NCBI GenBank assembly: GCA_947846985.1
Contig: CANTUZ010000004.1
Coordinates: 11,274,927 to 11,338,926 of the forward strand
Source: Fratercula arctica
Lineage: Eukaryota; Chordata; Aves; Charadriiformes; Alcidae
Length of the DNA stretch: 64,000 nt
Reading direction: 5' to 3'
Part shown: one piece after another, positions 1-11,302 of the stretch
How the letters are laid out: the number at the start of each line of letters is the position of its first letter
Numbering within the stretch: the first letter of the stretch is position 1
Translations under genes and position numbers: made by a program
Notes under the pieces: generated by a model
What the model was told of the DNA's origin: nothing
The model's database searches: none
What the model saw: only the letters and a program-made list of their open reading frames with translations

Positions 1-3000
1 AACTGTTTATAATTATATAACTAAGTCAAGTACAGTGAAAATTCAGAAGACAAGAAAAATGTCTGAATAGTTTCCATACCCTGCTTTGTGAAAATTTCCG
101 TTCCAAAATCATCGTGAGCAGATATGCTCTATAAGGAAGTCTGTCTTAAAAATGAGACCTTTCTATGAGAGCATTATTTTTTATCAGCTGACTAACCTGT
201 ATAGCTGTTAGTTTGGTCATGTTTTAAGAAATGTGATACACAGTGGGCCAGTTCACAAAAATGAGCATTCTTTAGCGAATGAGAATTCTTTACAAATAAA
301 GATTTATAAATATTTTTTATAATTTTTATATATATATAGATTTTTATTAAAATTATAAATACAAAGAACTTATGAAGAATGAGAATTCTTTAGTACCCTT
401 TTACTGTGTTTTCTTCCTTATAGATAAAGAAAATGTTCTTTTTCTTAACAGCAGCAGCTGCACTGTGGAAATGTGTTGGGTGTTTTTTTGTTAGGGAAAT
501 TTGTAAAATTTGAGCATGTTTTCTTGGAAATTAAAAAATTTAGTTAACAAATGGTGAAAAGAGCTGCTGTTTTAAGTAAAGCCCACGTCCATGGCAGAGC
601 TTTTCCTGGAGCACAGAAGATGAGGCATGTGGGACTGATGCTGTCAGTCTTTGTGGCAGCCGCACCATGGGACGTTTAACACTGTCTGTGCTCTTCCTCT
701 GGCAAGTGCAAATAGTAAGAAGCTATGAAGAGTTTTATTAGGAGAGACAGAGACTCCACAGATGTATTCTAGCAACCTTGACTTTTAAGAGGAATCCTGG
801 TATGCTTTGGTTAAGAGTTTTATTTAAAATGTTGATCTTTGATACTTGACATAGTCCTAGGGAACTACTAGATTTGCACTACAAGTAGAATATTGTGCCG
901 ATTCCTAAACTGCTGTGTCCTTACTTGGTTTTAATTGCTCTCGGTTCTTATGTTGCACTAAGACTCTGTAGCCTGGACGTTTTCTGCAACATCATCCTCA
1001 ACATCTGTGTTTTAGGTAGTGTTGTGAAGAACAGTTTAGTAGCTACCCAGGGTTGAGGACTGTTGCCTCGTTTGTCTCAGCTCTTCAGCACAAGCAGAAG
1101 GCAGCAAGCAATGTTCAAGCTCAGCTCTGTATCCTGAAGTGCAGCTCAATATAATCAGAGAGATTGGTAGGCAGCATTTTCCCCCTAACGCTGTGGCAAG
1201 GAAAAGCCTGGGGCTGAGAAAGAACGGAAATGGACACAGACTGGGAATGGATAAGCAAAAGGAGAGATTCACTATCTGAAATAGAATATATAGAAAAAGA
1301 TTGGACTGTATGGAGGGAGGATTCAGAGATATGGCAAGTATGCGGATGAAGACTGAAGATTAGGAAAAAAAACAGAATTCAGAAGAAAAAGACAAAAAAA
1401 AAGAAGAGCAGAAATCTCAAACTGCAGAATCTCTTTTAGGTGATGCCCTAAACCTCATCAGTTCATCAAGGAAAGAGAAAAGCCTTATATCCCCCCAAGA
1501 AAAAGAAATACTGCAGACAAGAAAAGTATTTATCTTTCTCCTAGAGAGCAGGTTGTCTTCTGCAAAAGAGAATACCAAAAAAAAAGAAACAGAGAAATGC
1601 CTGTTCTGAGGTATATACTCGCCAAGTATACGTCACCTACTCCAGGAAACATGAAGAAGGAAAACAAGAAAAGGCCTCCTTCAGCCACAGCAGCATTCAA
1701 ATTTATAAATGTTTAAGCATTCCTTCAGCTTTCACAGGTTCTATATTTAAACCTACATTTTTAATTGACCCCAGAAATAATTTCAGTTTATATATAAGCC
1801 TGGGGCCTACCTGTCCTCAGCCTATTTGAAGATTTATCTACAGAAATCTTTTATGAAGGAAGGAGGGAGGATTTCATTTACAAAGGCCTAAATCCAAAAG
1901 CGTGTTGTGGAATTTGGCTTAATTATTGATGTGCAGTTACGCAGGGATTTCCCACACAACCTCCCAGCAGCATCAGATTACCTTGAAGTTACAGTAACCG
2001 CTGTAATCTGAACAGGTCCCCTGTAAAGAGCAGAAATGTAAGTCTGGATATGAAAAAAATCTTTAATGCATCGCACGCTGCCAGCCTGCGACCACACTAA
2101 AGGTGTTCTTAAATGATGCAGGTAGTGCCCTTTGCTACTTCAGATCCTTTCTTAGCTGTTTCTTCAAGGAGGAGAATCTCACAGGTTTAACAACAGGAGA
2201 GAAATGGATTTGCTTGGTAAAGTAAAATTCCGTGCGACCGGATAGTTTCAGGCTGAGGTTGTAGTATATGGGGAAGGTCTTTTAAAGATATTTGGGGTTG
2301 TATTTCCTTTTAAAAGCCCTAGCAGGGTTTCCAAAAGCATACGGGGAAGTGTCTTCCACAGCATGCCTCACATAGACGCTGGCTTCCTTTCTGAGGCTTT
2401 AAGTGCCTAAGTATCTATAAAATCTAGCCTACAGTTCTTTTATCTCTTTGGTGGGGTCATTCCTATGGCAACGCACCTACAATTTGAGGGCACTGTTCTT
2501 GATAGTAGTCCCTGGAAATGCTCTGAACATGTAGGGAAGACGAGTCCTCCTGTTTTTTCTAGAGCACTGTTAAAAGGACACTGTGGGAAAGGTCTCATTA
2601 TCGTTACCCTTAGAATGAGCATAAACACGGGCATTCAAAAATAATACTTAGCCATCATAAAACTTATATTTACCAACTTCCATCCAGCAAAAATTCAGTT
2701 TGTTTTATATATTGTGTTTTGTATATAGGGATCAGTTCAGTCACCTCTGGGGCAAAATTCAGCAGCTGTTCAATGGTGGCAGCAATGCTGCAGAACAGTT
2801 TTAGGACATAAAGAGTAGAAGAACAACTTATCTAATTGAAACTGTGTGGGGAATTTAAGTAGGCAGAATGTAATTACTCAAGCTGGAATTTGGCCATTCA
2901 AATATTGAAGCCTTTAAAGAAATGTTAATAACTATTCACAGCTTTAGGAATGTATCTTCAAATCGCAGTTTTAATAAGAATAAAAAAGAGGAAAATACGT

Positions 3001-6000
3001 TTAGCAGCTTATGTTAGGGAAATATTGCATTAACTGTAGAGGACAAAAATGAAGGTAAATATTTAAATACATCTGTTATCATGGGATAAGACTTTGATGT
3101 ATCAATCCCGTCACCACTAAAGCGTCCTACTATAAAACTCCCACATTGAAGTATGTTTCTGTTTTGCTTTTGCTATGATAAATAGCTATCACAAAAAAGG
3201 AAATTTGGCATAAAACATGGATAATAAAAGAAGTGATTTAAGAAAATAACTTAAGGCAGTGGTTTTCATTACAAAAAGGTACAAAAGACGGAGCAGAGCA
3301 GCGATTTGTTTTGCATAACACTTTAAAAAATATTGTCTTTGTGATAGATGGCATGTATACTTGCTGTTCTATTGTATTAGAGATTGCTAGCTGGTGTGGT
3401 TATTCCTGAAGATCAAAAAAATTGGCAGAGTTAAGAACGTGGCCTATAATTATATCAGAAGATAACTGTAGTGTCTATTAGGCAGAACTAATTTACACTG
3501 ATAATTTCTAGACAACCTAGTCTTCTTCAGAGTTTCACTCTGGAAGCTTATATAGCAAAATTTACGTACATTATCGGGTTACTGATTGTGATTAGAATTT
3601 TAGCAAGACTCTGTATTAATTCTATTTCATTAAAAAAAAAAATTCCAAGGAATATTTAAAATGCAAGTTGAAATTTGTTTCAGTTTGGGTGGTTAGCCGA
3701 AGTTTAGCCAGACTGCACAAGAATCTGCAAGCTGGCAGAAAGGTCTCCCCTGGCAATGGTGGTACTTACATCTTCTGCTAGTCAAAGTGATACCTGTTGT
3801 TACCAATCTTGTCACCGACGGTGCTGAGTAAGGTAAGTTTGTGAAATCCTCCTAGAAATGCAAGGTTATGCAAACTAGTATGACTATCTCCCGCATGGTG
3901 CAGTGCAGCGCATTCCTGTGCAATAGCGACTGTTTGTCTTGAAAGCATCAGAGCTCTATTAGTGCAGTACTTTGTCTCAGCTTATTATGGCTGAGCTGAT
4001 GAGCTTTATTGCCACTGGTTTGGTCACGATGGGTTTAGAGATTGCTGCCTGGTGCTCCAAAACACACTGTACACAGGCATCGAATTTATCTTAGGCTTAG
4101 CTACAATTAAAAAACAATAACAACAAAAAACACAAAAGGAAACCTACAGTGCAGAGGGACAGTTAAGCATTTCTGTTGGAGATTCAAAACAGTCAGCATA
4201 CTGAGTGAGGTTGGCTGCAGGATATAAAACTAATACGCTTTTTATGCATTAGCTGAGCAGTTAAGGACCAGAGTGCTGTTCCCTCCTCATGACAAAGATT
4301 TCAAATCTCATCTTTCCCGAGTCTGCCCAAGGCTCGCTTACCTCTTCCTATTGAGACGGGGACTACTTACTGTACAGGAGTTGTGGAGACCAGGGAAAAG
4401 GACACACCTGCATTCAATACTGCAGTAATGTGGCGAGTCTGGCTTTCTCCCTTGGGCCAGACTCTCCTTCCCATCGTTCTGCCAGGTGAGAGCTGCATGC
4501 GTTCCTCTACATAATCATGCTCATGCTGGTTTTCAGTCTGAAATGAAAATAAGTGAGAGAGGAAACACTCAGGACAGTAAAAAAAATACGGAAGGTTGAA
4601 TGTCAGTACCTTTTTCAGCCTCGTTCCCCACAGTTGTCATCAGACTGCAATTATGTACCTTTCCAAAGGCATCTGTGTGCCTCCCACATCCCCCAATAAC
4701 TTCTGATAATTCCTGCACGGTTCATTGCAGCCAGATTTGGTGGAAGGTAGAGTCTCAGAAATAATTACATGGGTTCGAGTTTTGTAGCCACAGACAACCT
4801 ACAGAGGGAAGCTGCACTATCTTGCATAAATGCAATACTGGACACCACAGAATCCTCCCTGGAGAAGGCTCCTATAAACACCTTTATGGCAGGAAAAGCT
4901 TTAATGAAGATTTCATTTTCTGTCACTCTAAACTAGACAACAAAAAAAAGCGCCCCAAACATGGGAAACTTAGTTTCCTTTGTTCTGTTGGTCATGGAAC
5001 TGCCTTTTTTTTTTTTTTTAAATATGGCTTAATCATCCGTAATTGTTGTAACAAGCCTCCCAAAAGGTAATAATGATATGCTATGACAAATTTTATACAT
5101 TATGATACATGTCCTTTAGGCTTTATAAAGGCTCCTTGTGATGGGTTTGACAAGCTTCCCTGAGGCAACTAAGGCTCCTTTACATAGTTCATTAGTTGAA
5201 AAGAGAAATGGGCTTCAAGGTGCTTTAAAAAGATTAATATTTTTTCAGTTCACTGTTCATGGGGAAAAGTGCATGTAGAATAATTCAGGGCCAAATTTGG
5301 ATTTAATCAGAAAAATATGTATTTTGGGGAAAACACAAATTTATAGCGGTTGCGTATATTGATAGATGACTGTTCACGAGAACAGAATGTGCCTCTAACA
5401 AGACAATTGCTGTCCTTAATTTTGAAACAGAAGTAGTTTGTCCTCTTTGTGCCAGCTGCTAACTTCACACTTTCTTCTCCAAGATCACCGTTTGCAACAT
5501 TTATATCAGAGAACATTTATAATAAGCTAAGAGCATTTATAATAGGATAACCTAGGACAGGATAATGAGTGTTTCTCAGTCACTCAGGGAGAGAGAAGTA
5601 CAAAAACCTGACTCTCATCTACAGCTACGCTGCCTTGTCTACAGCTCAGCCATTAGTAAAGGCCTGTGCCGTAACATATTAGCATAACCTTTCCTTGTAT
5701 TGTAGGTCAGAGAAAACTCCCATTTAAAATCTCCCTCATTTGTCAAGACAATTTCTCTTTTGACATCATCCAGAAGGTAGTTGCTCTTATTGCCGTATCT
5801 CTACTATTTTTGCTGGAAACAGATGATGGGAGCAGCATCCGTGGTCTTCCATGTAATTGCTCCCCTTTTGCCTTGCCACCAATCTTGATTCTTTGAGTGT
5901 GTCATTTAAAATGAACCACCGGCTCTTCCCTCAGGTGTAAATCCCGCACAGGAGTCGCCTCAGTGGCAACCGTTACAGTATATCAGACAACAGTAGTAAA

Positions 6001-7469
6001 ACAGGTAATTAATGTTTTTATACTCCTTCCTATCTCTCTTGCAAGTCTTATATTTACATCTATCCTTAATTAGGGTTTTATGTTAATGCTGTAGGACTTC
6101 AAAGGTAATATGCCTGCAATATTGACTAACGTCAGCTGTTGCTGGTAATCAATGTTCAGAAAGCTCATGGAGATTTACTCCAAGCAGGCTTTAGTGTATC
6201 CACTAATGTGTGCTTAACTCTGAAATGAACTAGTAGCAACTATAATGGCAGAAAACATCCCAAGGAACTTATGTCTATATGCGATTTATGAAAATATTCT
6301 GTAGGTATTAAAAGACCATATGTTAATACTCCCCATCAGGAAGAATTTTGAAATTTACGTGCTAACTGGCAATTTTTTTACATCTGTTTTTTTAAATTTA
6401 AGTCATTATTAAAATGGCCTCAATAAATTCTGACTTTTGGTTATCAGATAAATTGTAATCCACTTCTGTTACATTTTGTCAGAGTTACAGTACTGTAAGA
6501 AAAATTTTAAAAAGTTAGAAAGCTTAAACTGTTATTTAAAGAAATACCTCCAATTTATACAGCTTACATTTTTTATTATATTTAGAACATTAATGAACTG
6601 CGTTTGTTGTCGTATGTATGTTTAGTTATTGCTGATAAAATCAGCACATACAGGCGTAACAAATCTGTGAGGGAAAATCTGTAAAGCTGGTCACACAAAG
6701 GATTGTTACCTCTCTCTCTACCAATATTGCTAAGTCAAGCCTGGTTAAAAAAAAATGAATACGCGCATCTGATAATACAGACTAATACAGCCATAGGCTT
6801 TTGCATTCAGTGGGACTACCGTGCACCACCACTCAGATTATACAACACTACATAAATCGGAGTGTTCCTGGTTTATAGAGATCCCTGTCTTGCAGTTATG
6901 AGTATTTGCATTTCAACCAAGTTTTCTATCAAAATAAAACTTTCAGTAGCTTGCTAAAGATCAGTGGCTAGAATAAAAAAGGTCCCGATGTTCATTTTTT
7001 CCCAACGGCAGTTTCACATGACTTAGTTTTAAGAACTGACAGAGCTAAAAATTCCTCCTTATTCAGTATTTGAAAATGTCTACGTACTGTTTGTTTCAGT
7101 CCCAAATGTAATATTCTTTTAAGCACATCTGTACTACCATCTACTGGAAAGGTGGGTAACTATGTATCAGCAATCGCCGTTTCCATCTCTTACTGAACCC
7201 AGACTAAAAATAAAAAAATAAAATAAAAGATGAACCTTACATTTCTCCCACAAAAATTGCATCTTTGTGTGCACTTTTAAGTTGCACTGGCACTAGAAAT
7301 CTCTCATTGGTAATCTTTTGCAGAGATTAGGTTGAACTAAGGCTGAATAGTTTCTGTGAGGATATATTTCAGCCAAAAGTGAGATGTTCTTTATCATTTT
7401 CTTATGATAAGGTATTGCACATCAACAGTTCTCTTTCAGCTTCCGAGATAAACAGAGGGAGGACAGCGA
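1..7469. other. AT-rich non-coding DNA, no gene seen
   Basis: No reading frame here exceeds about 82 codons and none resembles a protein family I know. The sequence is AT-rich and mostly unique. A three-copy short direct repeat lies at 260-392 (listed separately), and a purine-rich stretch with many GA and A runs lies at about 1,280-1,600. A possible fragment of an old amniote repeat lies at about 5,929-5,980 (GGTGTAAATC followed by a degenerate second arm). I see no promoter, CpG cluster or paired splice sites that would support an exon. This is probably intergenic or intronic. Confidence 0.6.
260..392. repeat. Short direct repeat flanking an AT-rich block
   Basis: The 16-mer GAATGAGAATTCTTTA occurs at 277-292 and again at 377-392, exactly 100 bases apart. 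A third copy with one mismatch (AATGAGCATTCTTTA) lies at 260-274. The 84 bases between the two perfect copies are almost pure A and T and include a TATATATATA core with imperfect inverted arms (TTTATAA / TTATAAA). The pattern fits local tandem duplication, or a small AT-rich insertion with duplicated flanks. It is too short to assign to a family. Confidence 0.6.
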
Positions 7470-7489
7470 GTGTGTGTGTGTGTGTGTGT
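7470..7489 (+). repeat. (GT)10 microsatellite
   Basis: Ten perfect GT dinucleotides. A CA-rich tract lies about 260 bases downstream (7,752-7,775) on the same strand, so the two are complementary and could pair as an inverted repeat. Both types can form Z-DNA. The cysteine- and valine-rich peptides read across them come only from the repeat. Confidence 0.95.
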
Positions 7490-7751
7490 ACAATTACAGT
7501 TCTCAGGCAAATAAGGGAGTCAGCAGAGGCAGGTGCTGTACATACTATTTTATACGCTTCTGGATTCCGGATCTGGGTTACGTTTTCTCACGATTCCGTT
7601 ACGCCATTCTAGGATAGCGTGAAACAGCTCTGCCAAGACTAGTGAGTTGTTTTCTTGTTTAGCAAGATGAAGAAACATCTTCTGAAGTGAGATGAGAGTA
7701 CTCTTTTTTTACGTATACATAACAGTCTGCGTTCTTTGCTAACCAGCAGTG

Positions 7752-7775
7752 CACACACACACACAGACACACACA
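7752..7775 (+). repeat. (CA)n microsatellite with one interruption
   Basis: An alternating CA tract broken once by G (CACAGACAC). It is the complementary partner of the GT tract at 7,470-7,489 and is likely to vary in length between individuals. Confidence 0.9.
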
Positions 7776-8625
7776 AATGCAAACACAATAGGAGTTTTGC
7801 AAATAGTACAGCTGGATGCCATTGAGGGAGTATGAAAGCAATCTCTAGCTGCCTTGCATGTTATCAGCCTCCTAGACAATTACATCATTTCTGCAACTGG
7901 CCACACAGACACACTTTACCTGCTTCTAGGCAATTAAATAATATTTGATACTGATTACAGCCTTTTCCATTTTCATTCTTCAAAACCATGCACAGGCAGA
8001 CGCAGGAGAGATGTGTAGGAGTGTAAGATGAGTGTACATAAATGAAAAGCAGAGGATGGCAGCAGTGTTATTAGTTTCTGGATATGAGGAAATGGCTGTT
8101 CTCCGTACATCTATTTAAAACTGTATTTAGAATACTGCATAGGAATTATTTTAAAGAAGGTCACTGTGTTGTTCTTAGGCACATCAAGGACAGCTAAAAT
8201 CATCATCATTTCTTCAAACAACATTTAGATGAGGAACTATTAACAATGTATACTGTTATTAACATAATATTATTTCAGCACATGTAAAGCAATGAAAAGT
8301 GTTTCAAAGAAAACTTTGGAAAACATATTTGACACATTAGACCAAGCCTGTAACAACCAGGATATAGTTTACTTTTGTTCTTTCGCCATCTACCAGTGAG
8401 TGGAAGAAGGAGCCCTGCCTTTCATTAGGAAGCCCTGTAAGACGCAGACCCATTGTGCATCATCAGAAATCAGTCTAGCAGCTCATTTTGTGCCTCTGAA
8501 AGCAGTGGTAACTTACTTCCAATAACACAGCATGCAGCCCTTCCAAGAGGATATACAGTGAATGCCTTCCACAAAGGTACCTTCATGACATCAGGACAGA
8601 TAGTGAATAATTTCCCTCAGTCTCA

Positions 8626-8626
<1 letters not shown>
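7776..8626. other. Unique non-coding DNA before a poly(A) run
   Basis: No gene is recognisable. The last 250 bases are richer in GC than the rest and lead straight into a 42-base A run. I looked for a canonical AATAAA just upstream of the run, which a retrocopied transcript would have, and did not find one. Confidence 0.5.

Positions 8627-8668
<42 letters not shown>
8627..8668 (+). repeat. Poly(A) tract, 42 A
   Basis: Forty-two uninterrupted A residues, followed by an A/G-rich tail (GAAAAAGAAAAGGGAAGGG). It is either a plain mononucleotide repeat or the 3' tail of a retrocopy. CR1, the dominant bird LINE, does not leave poly(A) tails, so a retrocopy origin would be unusual. Confidence 0.9.
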
Positions 8669-8670
<2 letters not shown>

Positions 8671-8960
8671 AAAAGAAAAGGGAAGGGAGAAATGAAAAAT
8701 GAAATAGGCTAACCAAACACATTCCTATCTTTCACACATTTTGAGTAATCCTTGCTGGATTTTCACCTATTTTGCAGTGTCCTGCCATACAGGGAGAGCA
8801 CAACACTTCATGGTGATTAATATACTTTACTGTTGCATAGCCTTCCTTCAGCTTTAAACCTCATGTTTTCATGTTTCTGTTCAGACTTCATCAGTACAAG
8901 TTCTTCCTGTCCCTAACCCAAGACTGAAAAACCCTCTCTGATGCTAAAGACAACGTAGAT

Positions 8961-9212
8961 GGCCATTGTGATGGGACAAGGGGTAATGGTTTTAAACTAA
9001 AAGAGAGTAGATTTAGACTAGATACAGGGAAGAAATTTTTTACGAGGGTGGTGAAACACTGGAACAGGTTGCCCAGAACATGTGAGGATGCCCCATCCCT
9101 GGAGACATTCAAAGTCAGGTTGGACGGGGCTCTGAGAGTCCCTGCTCATTGCAGCGTGGTTGGACCAGATGACCTTTAAAGGTTCCTTCCAGCCCAAACT
9201 ATTCTATGATTC
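8961..9212 (+). mobile_element. CR1 LINE, 5'-truncated 3' end with intact ORF2 C-terminus
   Basis: This is the 3' end of a CR1 non-LTR retrotransposon in plus orientation, ending in the diagnostic ATTCTATGATTC (9,201-9,212). One frame from 8,961 to the TAA at 9,177-9,179 is open for 73 codons. It carries the known C-terminal signature of CR1 ORF2: GNGFKLKESRFRLD, then KKFFTRVVKHWNRLP, then DAPSLETFKVRLDGAL. The segment is only about 250 bases, so it is a normal dead-on-arrival 5' truncation with no promoter, ORF1 or catalytic domains. The unbroken frame suggests it is younger than the other LINE remnants here. The ORF2 start lies outside the copy, so there is no start codon. Confidence 0.93.
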
Positions 9213-11226
9213 AGTCTCTTTTCTCCTTTTACCTTCTCAGCTGTGACATCTACCCCCCCTTGTCTTTAATTTGTCCTTCATGCTTTCCTTTCTCCAAACT
9301 GGATTTTACCTTTCTCACTTCAGTGGCTGCTTTCTGATAGAGTTATATGTTCTCTCCTCCTTTAGTATACTTAAAATTAACTTCTTTGTAATTTTTAATC
9401 CTGTAAACTATTTTTTTTTTTGTACAATCATCTTGCTTGATTGGCTTTCTTTGTTCCCATGCTAGTCATTCATCTTAGAAAATGTTGTAACGTAATCTTT
9501 ACTCGCACTTGCTAAATTCAGTTGCCTTTACCTTTCCTTACCAGTTTTTATCGTAAATATCCTGTATTCCCTAAGGTTGCAGATACCAAATTTACTGGCA
9601 ACAGTATTCACAGATGTAATACTGTTCTAACTGATAAATATCTCTAATACTGTCATTTTGCTTTGACTGTATTATCTGTGCAGGATATGACTTAAAAGTG
9701 TGAATTTTTTTCCTGACGTGATCTATAAAAATGATATCTCTTTCAAATACTTCCTCAAGACTCGACTCTGCCCTAAGGCCTACGAAATTCGACCTGTTAA
9801 TCATGTTGAGGGAAGTGATGGACTGTAACAGTAATTGCCTTCCTTTTCTTATTTCTTTTTTCTAATTAAGCTCTCCATTACCCTCTCTCTAAGTGAAAAA
9901 AAAAAAAAAAGCAAGCCCAACAACATATAATTAATAGTTATATCAGTTCTTCCCTTTCTTTATTTACTTCAACATTGTAGCTGTATTTCTTACCTATCCA
10001 TCTTCTGCACCTTTTAAGACTCTAAGTCTGCTAGAGACCAAGGTTTGCTTTCTCCCTGTTTGTACAGCTAGCACCACCGTTCCCTAAACCTGAGGGAGGC
10101 TGCTGAATACTGCTATCAAATAAAGGCAACATTTTTTCACTAGCTCACTGCTGTCAATTAGGCTAGGAACTACTCTGCTTTTCCCCTTTTTTTAACGTTA
10201 TGATAGAAGAAGAGAAGAGGGAAGGGAAGAGAAGGGAAGGGGAAGAACCTATCAGTTTTATTTCAGGCTAAAATACATGTCTAGTCATACTTGGGCTGGT
10301 GGTATCTGTTTAATCTGAATCATTTGACAAGACAAATTGTTTGGCTGATCTGCACAAGAGTTTGTAGAGGAATGAACTGAACTGCTGTCTGAGAACGGGA
10401 TTAATTTCCCTGAGAAATTCCAATATAAATGTAAATTTCAACATACTCATTTCCACCATGTAAATGGAAACATGTACATAGAAACATGCAGTTTCCAATC
10501 TTCTGACAGCAATTTGGGGCTATCCTTCAAACTGCTCACAGATTTTTGACACTAACTTCCAGGCCCATATATATCAGATGTAGTTTTGACCTAATACGGG
10601 AAGGTGTTAATGTAGCAATGCAAGAATCGGTAAAACCCTATGACATTCAGAACATTTCTTCCTTCAGGCATAGGTACAAAGTACACCACCACCACAACCA
10701 GCATGTTCCACCCACAAAAAAAACCACCACACAAAAACTCTCCAACAACAACAAAACCCAACCCCGACCTCCCGCAATTTAAAGCCCGTTAAATTGTAAA
10801 ATGTGATTATACTTTCTAGTTGAGCAGGGGGCCCAGCAGGAGAAACAGTAGCAAAACAACACCCTACACCCACTCCTGGGCTGCTGCTGAATTCATGAAT
10901 ATTGCGGAAACTTTTTAGCTTGATGAAAAGGAGAGTGAAAAGATCAAATAAAAGCACCGAGTACGAAAAATAGTTCTCTAAGCCATTCACAGTGGGAGGA
11001 GAAAAATATAGAGAAAGTGAAGAGAGGTCCTTTTAGACTAGAGAACGTTTGAGATTGGAATGACATGATTTCGCTCTGTCATTATTAAAATTCATTGTTT
11101 TTTTAAAAGAGCGCATTTATACAGCTGGTTTTTGACCCAGGCATGTAAAAAATGGGGGCAGCTGTTCTTTAAATTACCTATTTCTGAACGCTAAATCAAT
11201 CCTATTTATTGTTCTTTATGTGGCAG
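9213..11226. other. Unique non-coding DNA
   Basis: No gene is seen. The content is mostly T- and A-rich runs, a short poly(A) near 9,897-9,910, a polypurine tract at 10,205-10,247, and a C/A-rich low-complexity stretch at about 10,680-10,780 that produces a spurious histidine- and threonine-rich peptide. Confidence 0.55.
10205..10247 (+). repeat. Polypurine tract (GGAAG-type)
   Basis: Forty-three consecutive purines built from GAAGA and GGGAA units. A homopurine-homopyrimidine run of this length can form triplex (H-DNA) and is a common indel hotspot. No function is inferred. Confidence 0.85.
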
Positions 11227-11302
11227 GTGTGAGTGCGTGGATCTAAGAGCGAAGAGTGCCACCATCAGGACGACTGGCCAAATGGAAGCAATTTTTGCGA
11301 AG

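Noticed and set aside
8453..8695. Lysine-rich protein ending in a K run
   Set aside because: The lysines come from translating the 42-base poly(A).
10546..10990. His/Thr-rich and Gly/Val/Phe-rich frames on opposite strands
   Set aside because: Both come from a C/A-rich low-complexity stretch.
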